The notes: a model not told the origin generated them from the sequence alone. Counted from the first letter of the stretch, positions 17,941 through 26,052 are shown. The stretch: DNA of 64,000 bases from Clostridia bacterium (GCA_017397655.1 JAFQIG010000012.1:1-64000), one strand, 5' to 3'. Numbers and translations are program-made.

Positions 17941-18369
17941 TTATGAGTTTTTATCAATAAAATCCACAAGAGCTGTAACACTGTTAAATGGGAAAAAATT
18001 TGTCTTAACAAACAGATCAAGAGCATTATAAGCATACGGATATCCGTTCTTATAACTATCACATAAATATTTTATACCATAAACTAAACGTACATCATCA
18101 CCCTCTTCCATAGCTAAAACTGCGTTTAACATTCCTGCTTTATACTGACCATATGCATTACCGTTATCAGCAGAATTTTCATAGAAAAAACAAGCCTTTT
18201 TTTCATTTCTTGCCGTTTCATCTGTACCAAAAAAATAATCATCTCCTAATGACGAAGACAAATATCCATCCATTTCATCATCATTCTCAGGAAACTCTTC
18301 TGTATTAACTGAGTTAATAAGACAGTTGCGATACTCGTTGATCAAGTTTTTCTTTTTTCTTGCATCCAT
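17941..18369 (-). CDS. SEL1/TPR-like protein, first gene of the JAMM operon
   Basis: A 142-residue acidic protein from the ATG at 18369. An in-frame ATG at 18378 lies only two bases after the ribosome site AAAGGA, so I prefer the internal one. Residues from about 55 on look like SEL1-type helical repeats (FYENSADNGNAYGQYKAG, then KYLCDSYKNGYPYAYNAL), which usually mediate protein contacts. It is transcribed from the promoter that contains the palindrome at 18430-18446. Hand counts give 16/60 and 20/60 G+C at 17941-18060, against 35/60 at 16321-16380, consistent with acquisition from elsewhere. Confidence 0.75.
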   Translation of the reverse strand: MDARKKKNLINEYRNCLINSVNTEEFPENDDEMDGYLSSSLGDDYFFGTDETARNEKKACFFYENSADNGNAYGQYKAGMLNAVLAMEEGDDVRLVYGIKYLCDSYKNGYPYAYNALDLFVKTNFFPFNSVTALVDFIDKNS

Positions 18370-18425
18370 ATTACACATATCCTTTCCTAATTGACGCTTT
18401 TTGCTAACAAATAATTTACAATAAC

Positions 18426-18454
18426 ATTTTACCGCATTTTGCGGTATTTGTCAA
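18426..18454 (-). promoter_or_regulatory. Promoter of the SEL1-JAMM-Cys operon with built-in palindromic operator
   Basis: On the minus strand, TTGACA (18449-18454) and TAAAAT (18426-18431) have a 17-base spacer. The perfect palindrome TACCGCA-TTT-TGCGGTA (18430-18446) fills that spacer, which is where a repressor would block RNA polymerase. The XRE gene diverges from the same 125-base gap, with TTGTCA (18448) and TATAAT (18474-18479) on the plus strand at a poor 20-base spacing. Confidence 0.75.
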
Positions 18455-18494
18455 TACACGAATTTCAATAGTTTATAATATTTATGGTGATTTT

Positions 18495-18695
18495 ATGTAC
18501 CATAGAATAAGAGATCTGCGAGAAGATGCAGACTTGACTCAGAAACAGATGGCACAAATATTAAATTGTTCACAACAAGTCTATTCTAATTATGAACTCG
18601 GACAACGTGATATCCCGACATATATTTTGATTGCTCTTGCCAAATATCACAATACAACGACTGATTATATTTTAGGGTTGAATGATGTAAGGTAA
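18495..18695 (+). CDS. XRE-family HTH regulator
   Basis: A 66-residue single-domain HTH_3/XRE protein (RIRDLREDADLTQKQMAQ...YSNYELGQRDIP...TTDYILGL). It is close to the minimal Cro/C1 fold with no effector domain. It is divergent from the SEL1-JAMM operon, with a palindrome between them, so it is the obvious candidate repressor of that operon and perhaps of itself. Similar short XRE proteins are common in Clostridia. A two-way terminator follows at 18743. Confidence 0.88.
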   Translation: MYHRIRDLREDADLTQKQMAQILNCSQQVYSNYELGQRDIPTYILIALAKYHNTTTDYILGLNDVR

Positions 18696-18742
18696 AAATT
18701 TTTAATTCCATATTTTCACATCTCTTTCTTACAAAAAATAAC

Positions 18743-18775
18743 GAGCTGTTTCAGCAAAAATTGCTGAGACAGCTC
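18743..18775. terminator. Bidirectional terminator, XRE gene / P-loop kinase gene
   Basis: GAGCTGTTTCAGCAA (18743-18757) pairs with 18761-18775 with one mismatch, loop AAA. It lies between convergent genes. Confidence 0.75.
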
Positions 18776-18780
18776 TAAAT

Positions 18781-19845
18781 TTATTTATTGATATATATCG
18801 TCATACAACATCTGTTTCTGACATTCATACCGTCAAAGTAACGCTCTTCAAGCGGTATCCATTCGTTAAAAAATCTTTCTGCCATTTCCCCGTTCCGCTT
18901 CAGTATACGTTCTTTCTGAAGCTTTTTATCAACATCGAGAAACACCGAAAGATCGTAATATCCCGAAAGTGATGTGTGCATCGAATATGCACCCTCGATC
19001 AAGGTAAGTCTTTGCGGTGTGATATCGACGGGTGGCAAAATCTCCTGACGTGAACAGTCAAAACGACGGTAGCTTACGGTTTCGTTTCTGCTCACAGGAA
19101 TCAGTACTTCGCTTTCAAAGCGTTCTCTGTCAACGTTCCCTCCGATTTGTGAAAGACGCTCTTTGGTTCGTTGCTGTGGCTGTAAAAAGAAGTCATCCAT
19201 ATGAAAAACCGAGCATCCGTACAATTCTTCAAGAAGCTTTGACAAGGTTGACTTTCCGCTTGCACTGCCTCCGTCAACGGCAAGGCGGACAGCGCCCTTT
19301 TGCAGCATCGTATCAAGCCTTGCAAGAAGCGGTAAAAACGGAACAAATCTGTCGGAAACAACACGGTATGACGGATTATATTCTTTGCGAAAGATTTCGG
19401 AATGATGCAGTGCTTCGTATCCGTTATTCTTCCACTCTTCACAAGCTTTTAAAAAATCGTCATACGAAAAAGAGAATACACCTTTTTCGGCAAGTGCCTT
19501 TGCAACCGACAGCTTTTCTTTGAGACGGTTCATTCCGTCGGGCTCCGTTTTGGCGGACATATAAAAAAGCTTTGCAAGTGTTCTGACGCTTAATCCCTCT
19601 TTGACATATGCAAGACTGACACGGCTGTAATCACCGTCAAGAGGTTCTGTTTTTTCACTTGTGTTTCCGACAAAATTTTCCGCTTCCGAACGGATGCGTT
19701 CTTCTGCCGTATCAAGTGATTTTATCATGTGCTCACATCCGAAAGAGCTCTGATGCAGAAACTTGAAAATATCCTGTACCTGCGATACAGGATATTTATT
19801 ATTGTAGTCTTTAAGTAAAGCTTCCGTTTTTGTTTTGTGTGTCAT
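18781..19845 (-). CDS. Uridine kinase-like P-loop protein with extra N-terminal domain
   Basis: A 354-residue protein in two parts. The C-terminal half (about 190-354) is a uridine kinase/phosphoribulokinase-like P-loop domain with Walker A GGSASGKST, the DDFF motif in HMDDFFLQ and a Walker-B-like LIEGAYS. The N-terminal roughly 180 residues form a helical domain I do not recognise (FLHQSSFGCEHM, LYGRV-like repeats absent). It is the last gene of an operon with the sialidase-like and glutaminase-like proteins, 26 bases after the former, so its substrate may be a sugar or nucleoside released by that pathway. The phosphate acceptor is unproven. Confidence 0.8.
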   Translation of the reverse strand: MTHKTKTEALLKDYNNKYPVSQVQDIFKFLHQSSFGCEHMIKSLDTAEERIRSEAENFVGNTSEKTEPLDGDYSRVSLAYVKEGLSVRTLAKLFYMSAKTEPDGMNRLKEKLSVAKALAEKGVFSFSYDDFLKACEEWKNNGYEALHHSEIFRKEYNPSYRVVSDRFVPFLPLLARLDTMLQKGAVRLAVDGGSASGKSTLSKLLEELYGCSVFHMDDFFLQPQQRTKERLSQIGGNVDRERFESEVLIPVSRNETVSYRRFDCSRQEILPPVDITPQRLTLIEGAYSMHTSLSGYYDLSVFLDVDKKLQKERILKRNGEMAERFFNEWIPLEERYFDGMNVRNRCCMTIYINK

Positions 19846-19871
19846 TGTTTTTCCGTGCCTTTACTTTACGG

Positions 19872-21113
19872 TTAAATATCCGCTAATCTGATTTTTGCAA
19901 TAAAGATATCCTCTTTGTTTTGTGAATAGATGACAAACAAAGAATCCTCTGTAAGCGTGCTGTGCGGATAGTGGAAGCCTGTACCCTTTGCACGTCCTCT
20001 GTACTTCATAAGCTCGGGCTTCATTGCAAGAATATAGTTTTCATCAAAAAGGTAACCGTCCTTTGAAATGCTGAGACAAAGCTGCATTCTTTTGACACCG
20101 GGATTTCCTACAGCATAGACTCTGCCGTCGGGAAGATTACCGACGCTTGTTCTGGCACCCGTATCGGGAAACTGCGTATCAAGCACGTTTGTCCACGTTT
20201 CGCCCTTGTCATAGCTGTACTGAACGTGCTGAATCTTCTGATTGTTTCTCCAGAATCTGATATGCGTACCGTCAACAGCTTCATAAGAGTAGGTTGTCTC
20301 GCCACATCCTGCACCGTTATGTCGTGATGCAAACTCACGGCTCCAGTCGTGTACTGTTTTGCCGTCTCTCTGCTTCCAGCCTCTCGGAAGCATATCCCAC
20401 TGAGGCATATGCTTCGGATCTGTCAGATAATAAATTATTTTTTCTGCCAGCTCTTTATCATATCCCGAATTATCATATTCTTTAACATTTGTTGCGTTGG
20501 GATTGAGTGCCCGAAGATCGGGGACATCTTCATTAAGCCACAAAATTTTTCCCTTTGTTCCGTCGGCTCTGATCTCTCTTGCAACTCTGCCGATACCACC
20601 GTTAACACCTTTAGCCGCTTCGGCAATTGCATAAAGATGTCCGTCAACCTCTGCAAAGCCGTTTGAGCAAAGCATAAGATGATAATATCCGCAAAGATCG
20701 TTCATCCACGAAATATCGGAATGCTCGCCCGTACCGCATCTGTCGTGCGGTCTGTGACCCATTATGCGGACTCCGTCAGCATCCTTTTCATCAGGATTTG
20801 CAACGGGAACCTCCATGGGCGGAAACAGAATTGCATTATCGGAATACGGATCACTCCACGTTTCACCGTTATCCTTTGATATTGCATAGCGGACATACTG
20901 TCCGGGCGAATCCTCATCTCTGTAGTGAACACTCCAATGTGCATACAGAACACCGTCAAAATATGTAATGTGCGGATGAAGGTTAAACGCTCCGAGAGCC
21001 TTTTCCGCCGTACCGTTAAAAAGCTTGATTGTCTCATTCTTTACGGTAGGTAAACCGAGATCTTCTTTTTCAAGATCGGGAAGAACTGACCAGGAAATCA
21101 TTTTGTGTTCCAT
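19872..21113 (-). CDS. BNR-repeat sialidase-like protein
   Basis: A 413-residue beta-propeller with Asp boxes SKDNGETW and SYDKGETW. Other motifs suited to a sugar-binding propeller are HPHITYFDG, MGHRPHDRCG and HNGAGCGETT. It has no signal peptide. It is not close in sequence to the other propeller at 16187. It is the middle gene of the operon glutaminase-like / this / P-loop kinase, with gaps of 12 and 26 bases. A glycosidase role on oligosaccharides is likely, but the fold also hosts other activities. Confidence 0.75.
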   Translation of the reverse strand: MEHKMISWSVLPDLEKEDLGLPTVKNETIKLFNGTAEKALGAFNLHPHITYFDGVLYAHWSVHYRDEDSPGQYVRYAISKDNGETWSDPYSDNAILFPPMEVPVANPDEKDADGVRIMGHRPHDRCGTGEHSDISWMNDLCGYYHLMLCSNGFAEVDGHLYAIAEAAKGVNGGIGRVAREIRADGTKGKILWLNEDVPDLRALNPNATNVKEYDNSGYDKELAEKIIYYLTDPKHMPQWDMLPRGWKQRDGKTVHDWSREFASRHNGAGCGETTYSYEAVDGTHIRFWRNNQKIQHVQYSYDKGETWTNVLDTQFPDTGARTSVGNLPDGRVYAVGNPGVKRMQLCLSISKDGYLFDENYILAMKPELMKYRGRAKGTGFHYPHSTLTEDSLFVIYSQNKEDIFIAKIRLADI

Positions 21114-21125
21114 AATGACATCTCC

Positions 21126-22982
21126 TTAATCCATCAATAACTTTATGAACAAACCGCCCTGTACGGTTCTGTTCTGAAAACCTCTTTGAATACTTGTAGA
21201 TGTAAAATACCAGTCCGTCATGGGAACTCTTGAAGAGGTGTAGTGATAACTCTTCCACAACGGTTCGACAAACTCTTCAAACTCTGCTTTTGTATATGCC
21301 ATACAGGCACACCATACAAGCCAGTCGGACTTTGTGTAATCCGATCTTTCATCAAGCGGAAGTCCGAAAGGATTTATGTGTCTGCGATAACTTGCAAATT
21401 CAGAATTGATAACTGACGGTGAAAAGATATCCGTTTTCCATACCTTGTCCCAGATAATATTGTACTTCATGCTGAAGCTTTCGGGTCTGTCAAAGCTGAG
21501 TCTGAAGCTTCCGTCGCTGTTTGCGGCACGGACAGTCCAGCTCTGTGCCATATCCTTTGCGATCTGCAGATATTTTTCAGCTTCAGCCTCTTTGCCGTCT
21601 GCCTTGAGAATCTTTGAATATCCTACGATACCGAAAATCGCCTTGAGCGAAAGGTTACAGTTGTGTGCAAGGTGACCTGCAAAGTCATCTGTGCAAAGCT
21701 GATTTCCGGGATCCTCACCGTAACGGATAAGATAGTCGCACCACGTTGTCAGCGTATCCATATACTGCTTTGCAAAATCACAGTTACCGTCTTTTTCCGT
21801 AATAGCTGCACAGAGAATCAGCATATTACCGCATTCTTCTACGGGCATCTGGTACTCAAGTCTGTTTTCGGCATAAACCTGACCGTTAAGTATCGGATAC
21901 TGACCGACATCGTGAGGCGCAAAATCATATTCCCATGCGTCACTTTCGGCATAACGGAAAATCGGTCTGAGCATACCCTTCAGAAGTTCTGTATTATACT
22001 TGAGAAACAGCGGTGATGACGGATATGTAACGTCAACAGTTGCGGCACATCCGTTGCTGAAGCATTCTTTGGAAACAAACAGAACATTTCCGTTTTCATC
22101 AACTGCAAGCTTATGTGCAGCTATAGCCTGTCTGTATGCAAGGCTCAACAGCTCTGCATACTTTTCTCCGCCCTTTTCCGAGGCTTCGTTATAAAGCTGT
22201 GCGGAAAAGCTTCTGCCTTTTTCACAAAGCGAAGCGTAATCGCAGAATGCTTCTTCAATAACCTTTTCAAAAGTCTTGCCCGCTGTTCTGAAATAAGCAT
22301 CAACCTGCTTTTCAAAATAGATCAGAGACTTTATATCATCATAAGCAAAAACGATCAGAGAGCTTTCATTCTCTGACAAAGCAATATCCGCATTGAGAGA
22401 ATCCTCTTCTTTTTTGACGGAACCGTCTTTTGTGCAAAGATAAAAATATCCCCAGTCAATGCGAAGATCATCGCCCGATCGGTTAAGAATGTTCTGAGTT
22501 TTTGTGCCCATTCTGCCGACATTGATGTCGCCGATTTTCTCTTCGTAATACTCTATCGGAAGATCACCTTTTTCATTTGTGCAAAGAGTCTCGTCAACTG
22601 TTATACGGACACTGACATCGTGCTTTTTACCGTCAAGCGATCTGTAGCCTACACTCATATACGAAGCAGGTCTTGACAGTATGTAAAGATCGTCAGTAAA
22701 TAAAGTTGAGAAGAAGCTGACACTCAGCTCGATTTTTTCGTTTGCAAACCTGTAATCGGTAAACATTGCACTGATATCAAGCGATGTCTGATTTATAACG
22801 GGCAGATCGTTCTTTCCCATAAAAGAAAACGATTCCGAATCAACAGTAACAACGGCAGAAATATTATTCTCTTTTCCTGTCCAGTGTACCGTATTTTTTT
22901 CATAAAGCCTGTCTGCTGCTGACCATACCGAAAAATACGGATCAACCGTGATAAGCGGAACCGACGGTGCTCTTAATTTCAT
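21126..22982 (-). CDS. Glutaminase A-like six-hairpin protein (DUF5127/DUF4965/DUF1793)
   Basis: A 618-residue protein. The N terminus, APSVPLITVDPYFSVW with VHWTGKEN, is the start of the DUF5127 beta-sandwich. The C-terminal half (FRYAESDAWEYDFAPHDVGQYP, then DDFAGHLAHNCNLSLKAI) is the alpha/alpha six-hairpin DUF4965/DUF1793 unit seen in fungal GtaA and many gut-bacterial glycan clusters. Most such proteins in gut bacteria are probably glycoside hydrolase-like, and the glutaminase name is historical. There is no signal peptide. It is the first gene of its operon, with a strong promoter and AAGGAGG. Confidence 0.82.
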   Translation of the reverse strand: MKLRAPSVPLITVDPYFSVWSAADRLYEKNTVHWTGKENNISAVVTVDSESFSFMGKNDLPVINQTSLDISAMFTDYRFANEKIELSVSFFSTLFTDDLYILSRPASYMSVGYRSLDGKKHDVSVRITVDETLCTNEKGDLPIEYYEEKIGDINVGRMGTKTQNILNRSGDDLRIDWGYFYLCTKDGSVKKEEDSLNADIALSENESSLIVFAYDDIKSLIYFEKQVDAYFRTAGKTFEKVIEEAFCDYASLCEKGRSFSAQLYNEASEKGGEKYAELLSLAYRQAIAAHKLAVDENGNVLFVSKECFSNGCAATVDVTYPSSPLFLKYNTELLKGMLRPIFRYAESDAWEYDFAPHDVGQYPILNGQVYAENRLEYQMPVEECGNMLILCAAITEKDGNCDFAKQYMDTLTTWCDYLIRYGEDPGNQLCTDDFAGHLAHNCNLSLKAIFGIVGYSKILKADGKEAEAEKYLQIAKDMAQSWTVRAANSDGSFRLSFDRPESFSMKYNIIWDKVWKTDIFSPSVINSEFASYRRHINPFGLPLDERSDYTKSDWLVWCACMAYTKAEFEEFVEPLWKSYHYTSSRVPMTDWYFTSTSIQRGFQNRTVQGGLFIKLLMD

Positions 22983-23011
22983 TATAAAACCTCCTTGCGG
23001 TTATTGTCTTA

Positions 23012-23040
23012 AGTATAACTGTCTTTTCGTCATCGGTCAA
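23012..23040 (-). promoter_or_regulatory. Promoter of the glutaminase-like operon
   Basis: On the minus strand, TTGACC (23035-23040) and TATACT (23012-23017) have a 17-base spacer, upstream of AAGGAGG. Confidence 0.75.
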
Positions 23041-23061
23041 TAGAAAAGAAAACTTTTTATG

Positions 23062-23090
23062 TTGCTCTATTTCGTAAAATCCTGTATAAT
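23062..23090 (+). promoter_or_regulatory. Promoter of nth
   Basis: TTGCTC (23062-23067) and a perfect TATAAT (23085-23090) have a 17-base spacer. This places transcription start near 23097 and excludes the upstream in-frame start codons. Confidence 0.65.
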
Positions 23091-23106
23091 GGTGTCGGTG
23101 ATTGCT

Positions 23107-23751
23107 ATGAATAAAAAAGAAAAAGCGTTGAACTGTATCAACGCCTTAAAAAAAGAATATCCCGACTCTGTCTGTTCGCTGAATGCAGGTAATCCGTTTG
23201 AGCTTCTGATCGCCACACGGCTTTCCGCTCAATGCACCGACGCACGTGTGAACCTTGTTACACCTGCACTTTTTGAACGGTACAAAACCATAGAAGAATA
23301 TGCCGATGCCGATGTCAGCGAGGTTGAATCATTGATTCATTCCTGCGGATTTTACCGTACAAAGGCAGCCGATATAATAGGTATGGCAAAAAAGATACTT
23401 TCCGACTTTGACGGAAAAGTTCCCGATACCATCGAAAAACTGACATCCTTGCCCGGTGTAGGCAGAAAAACGGCAAATCTTATATGCGGTGACGTTTACG
23501 GTAAGCCTGCGGTAGTTGCCGATACACACTTAATCCGAATAACTAATCTTCTGGGACTTGTATCAAGCAAGGAGCCCTACAAGGTAGAAATGGCTCTTCG
23601 TGAGCTTCTCATTCCCGAAGAAAGCAACGATTTCTGTCACCGATGCGTACTGCACGGCAGAGCCGTCTGTATCGCAAGAAGACCTCAATGCGAAAAGTGC
23701 TGTATGCGTGAATTCTGTGACACTTATATCAAAAACGCAGCTAACGCATAG
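23107..23751 (+). CDS. nth: Endonuclease III
   Basis: A 214-residue base-excision glycosylase/AP lyase from the ATG at 23107; the longer reading begins upstream of or inside the promoter. The HhH motif LPGVGRKTAN contains the catalytic Lys121, and VADTHL contains the catalytic Asp139. The [4Fe-4S] loop is complete (C188-x6-C195-x2-C198-x5-C204). The leader would be only about ten bases, with GGTGA as the ribosome site. Its 3' end overlaps a convergent small gene by 28 bases. Confidence 0.95.
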   Translation: MNKKEKALNCINALKKEYPDSVCSLNAGNPFELLIATRLSAQCTDARVNLVTPALFERYKTIEEYADADVSEVESLIHSCGFYRTKAADIIGMAKKILSDFDGKVPDTIEKLTSLPGVGRKTANLICGDVYGKPAVVADTHLIRITNLLGLVSSKEPYKVEMALRELLIPEESNDFCHRCVLHGRAVCIARRPQCEKCCMREFCDTYIKNAANA

Positions 23752-23987
23752 GCTCCTGCGCCGATTATCGCTGATGCTCCGAGACAGGCAGCCTGTATCA
23801 GCTTGTTCTTTCTGATTCTGGTTGCGGGCGGTCTGTCATTTGACGAACTCATCATTCCTGCACGTTCACGAAGCTTACCTTCGCTGACCGATGCAAATTC
23901 GGGCTTTACAAAAAACAGTATTCTTTCAAAATATTCGCAATCCGTCTGTGTTATCTCCACCACCTGACGATTGACACCTTTTATCAT
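23724..23987 (-). CDS. Small C-terminally anchored membrane protein
   Basis: An 87-residue protein with a charged N-terminal part (TQTDCEYFERILFFVKPEF) and one hydrophobic segment at the very end (ACLGASAIIGAGAYALAAF), so it is probably tail-anchored with the N terminus in the cytoplasm. GAGAGGG precedes the ATG. It is convergent with nth and overlaps it by 28 bases. I do not know a function. Confidence 0.6.
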   Translation of the reverse strand: MIKGVNRQVVEITQTDCEYFERILFFVKPEFASVSEGKLRERAGMMSSSNDRPPATRIRKNKLIQAACLGASAIIGAGAYALAAFLI

Positions 23988-24094
23988 ATTATTACCCTCT
24001 CAATCGTTTATTTACACCGATATTGTGACCTGTTGACACTATGTTTATACCGACTGCAAAAATTAAAAATTGTAACAAAAAATATTACTCTGTG

Positions 24095-24147
24095 TATAAT
24101 ATCGGTTATCCACTACCTGTGGAAAAGTCGGTGGAAAATGTGAATAA
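24095..24147. other. DnaA-box-like cluster beside a very AT-rich stretch (gap 23988-24343)
   Basis: This 356-base gap holds three DnaA-box-like 9-mers within 42 bases. TTATCCACT at 24106-24114 is 8/9 to consensus. 24118-24126 reads TTTTCCACA on the minus strand, 8/9. 24139-24147 reads TTATTCACA on the minus strand, matching TTATNCACA. About 150 bases of very AT-rich DNA follow. A TATAAT lies at 24095-24100 with a weak TTGTAA upstream. No dnaA, dnaN or rpmH lies in the window, so this is a box cluster, not a proven origin. Confidence 0.45.
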
Positions 24148-24298
24148 CATTTGAAAAAAGCCTTTATTTTAATGACTTTTGCCCTGTTGATAAGTTTTTT
24201 CGACCAATTTTTTGCACACCTCACGTTATTACACCTTATTGAAACTTTAAATTATTTTTACTTTTTAACTAATAAATATTACAATTTTATTACAAAAA

Positions 24299-24323
24299 AT
24301 AACCGTTTAAATAACGGTTTTTT
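24299..24323 (+). terminator. Small terminator-like hairpin just before the OGG gene
   Basis: AACCGTT (24301-24307) pairs with AACGGTT (24313-24319) and is followed by TTTT, 21 bases upstream of the start codon. It could be a terminator for upstream transcription or an attenuator. Confidence 0.55.
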
Positions 24324-24343
24324 GAGCGAAAGCAGGCTGAAAT

Positions 24344-25156
24344 ATGTGCAATATGCAGACACACGGTTATATAACGATTCCGTATGACAAAAATTTTGAT
24401 TTACCGCTGACTCTTTTTTGCGGTCAGGCATTCCGTTGGAAGGAAGTAGAAGACGGCTGGCACGGTGTAGCGTTTTCAAAACCGCTTACCGTTAAAAAGA
24501 GTGACAACGGACTGATTTTTGAATGTTCCGAGGAAGATTTTGAGAACATCTGGAGAAAATACTTTGATCTTGATACCGATTACGGCAAGCTGTGTGAGAC
24601 TTTTTCTGCAGATGAGCATCTGAAAACAGCTGTGAATGAATATCCCGGTATACATATTCTCCGACAGGACACGTGGGAGGCTCTGTGTTCTTTTATAATC
24701 TCGCAGAACAATAATATTCCGAGAATCTGCGGTATCATCGACCGCTTGTGTGCGATGTTCGGAGATGATCTCGGCAACGGAGATTTCTCCTTTCCGTCAC
24801 CCGAAAGGCTCGCTTCTCTGTCTGCAGAGGATCTGGCTCCGCTACGTTCGGGCTTTCGTGCAAAATACATAATTGACGCTGCCGTCAAGTGCTGTGACGG
24901 AACGGTTGATTTAAAAAAACTCGGTACGGTTTCTTTGGAAGAAGCACGTGCTGAGCTTATGCAGATAAAGGGAGTCGGTCCCAAGGTTGCCGAGTGTACT
25001 CTGCTTTACGGTGCAGGACGTATGCAGGCTTTTCCGATAGATGTATGGGTGCGACGCATCCTTGACGAACTGTACAGCGACGGATTGCCCGATTGCATCA
25101 GAGACTACGAAGGCATAGCCCAGCAGTATCTGTTTCATTGGCGAAGAAATCTGTAA
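24344..25156 (+). CDS. 8-oxoguanine DNA glycosylase (OGG1 type)
   Basis: A 270-residue protein with the OGG1 N-terminal fold (FDLPLTLFCGQAFRW) and the HhH-GPD core. The catalytic Lys214 lies in QIKGVGPKVAEC and the Asp233 in FPIDVWVRR. FIISQNNNIPRI is the helix preceding the motif. It removes 8-oxoG from DNA and cleaves the strand by beta-elimination. A start at the second Met (24353) is possible. It lies near nth, giving two base-excision enzymes within 2 kb. Confidence 0.92.
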   Translation: MCNMQTHGYITIPYDKNFDLPLTLFCGQAFRWKEVEDGWHGVAFSKPLTVKKSDNGLIFECSEEDFENIWRKYFDLDTDYGKLCETFSADEHLKTAVNEYPGIHILRQDTWEALCSFIISQNNNIPRICGIIDRLCAMFGDDLGNGDFSFPSPERLASLSAEDLAPLRSGFRAKYIIDAAVKCCDGTVDLKKLGTVSLEEARAELMQIKGVGPKVAECTLLYGAGRMQAFPIDVWVRRILDELYSDGLPDCIRDYEGIAQQYLFHWRRNL

Positions 25157-25170
25157 TCCGATTTCAAATG

Positions 25171-25199
25171 TTGACATTGACTGTTAAAGCAATTATACT
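25171..25199 (+). promoter_or_regulatory. Promoter of the EEP-family gene
   Basis: TTGACA (25171-25176) and TATACT (25194-25199) have a 17-base spacer. Confidence 0.8.
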
Positions 25200-25233
25200 T
25201 TATATGGATATAAAAAGAAAGGATGTCTGACCT

Positions 25234-25992
25234 ATGAAAATTATGTCATTTAACGTTTTGTGCTGGGGAAGAGAAGAACACTCTTTTGAAAGCCGTGTAC
25301 CTTTGGTTGTCAAGAGAATCCGTGAACAGATGCCCGATATTCTCGGAACACAGGAGTCTCATATCGAGTGGATGGATAATATCTGTGCGGGACTTCCCGA
25401 ATATACATATGTAGGCGCCGGCCGTGATGACGGCAAGGACAAGGGTGAATTCTCGCCCGTATTTTATCGCAAGGATCTGTATGAATCAGAAGAAAACGGT
25501 ACATTCTGGCTGTCCGAAACACCCGAAGTTCCTTCCAAGAGCTGGGAATCCGCCTGCACACGTATCTGCACATGGACTATACTCAGAAATAAAGAGACAG
25601 GTGCACGCTTTGCAGCTGTCAACACACATCTTGATCACGTCAGCGAAGAGGCTCGTGTAAAAGGAATACAGCTTGTTGTTGACAAGATCAACACGTTTAC
25701 GGATCTTCCTGTTTTCTGTACGGGCGACTTTAACACCTATGAGGATTCCGAAGCATACAGAATTATGACATCGGGTGTTATGGCAGATGTAAAGTATCTT
25801 GCTGCAGACAGTGACAACGGTAACACCTTTACGGGATTTGACCCCGAAGCAACAAAAAATGACAGTCCCATCGACTTTATCTTTGTCAAAAAGGACTGTG
25901 TAAAGGTCAACAGCTACAAGATTTTAAGAGATGACATTGACGGACAGATGCCTTCCGATCATTATGCCATCATCAGCGAAGTCGAAATCTGA
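25234..25992 (+). CDS. Endonuclease/exonuclease/phosphatase (EEP) family hydrolase
   Basis: A 252-residue cytoplasmic EEP protein. The metal-binding Asn and Glu are in MSFNVLCWG and ILGTQESH. NTHLDHVS supplies a His, CTGDFN the next Asp, and the C terminus has the catalytic SDHYAI. This bacterial subfamily is usually assigned as a phosphodiesterase or sugar/lipid phosphatase, not a DNA nuclease; the substrate is unknown. It is monocistronic, with its own promoter and terminator. Confidence 0.88.
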   Translation: MKIMSFNVLCWGREEHSFESRVPLVVKRIREQMPDILGTQESHIEWMDNICAGLPEYTYVGAGRDDGKDKGEFSPVFYRKDLYESEENGTFWLSETPEVPSKSWESACTRICTWTILRNKETGARFAAVNTHLDHVSEEARVKGIQLVVDKINTFTDLPVFCTGDFNTYEDSEAYRIMTSGVMADVKYLAADSDNGNTFTGFDPEATKNDSPIDFIFVKKDCVKVNSYKILRDDIDGQMPSDHYAIISEVEI

Positions 25993-26010
25993 TTCATCTT
26001 AAAAAACAAC

Positions 26011-26052
26011 AGCCGAAGAAAACTTGCAAAAGTTTTCCTCGGCTTTACTTTT
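26011..26052 (+). terminator. Terminator after the EEP gene
   Basis: AGCCGAAGAAAACTT pairs with its near-perfect complement around a GCAA loop, followed by TTACTTTTT. Confidence 0.88.

Noticed and set aside
23059-23751. Longer endonuclease III starting at 23059 or 23089
   Set aside because: Those starts lie upstream of or inside the TATAAT promoter; the ATG at 23107 matches the family's N terminus.
24000-24343. Replication origin (oriC)
   Set aside because: No dnaA, dnaN or rpmH is near and only three imperfect boxes occur; reported only as a box cluster.
24151-24387. A 78-codon ORF in the AT-rich stretch before the OGG gene
   Set aside because: Phe/Leu/Asn-rich composition of random AT-rich DNA, no ribosome site, and overlap with the true glycosylase start.
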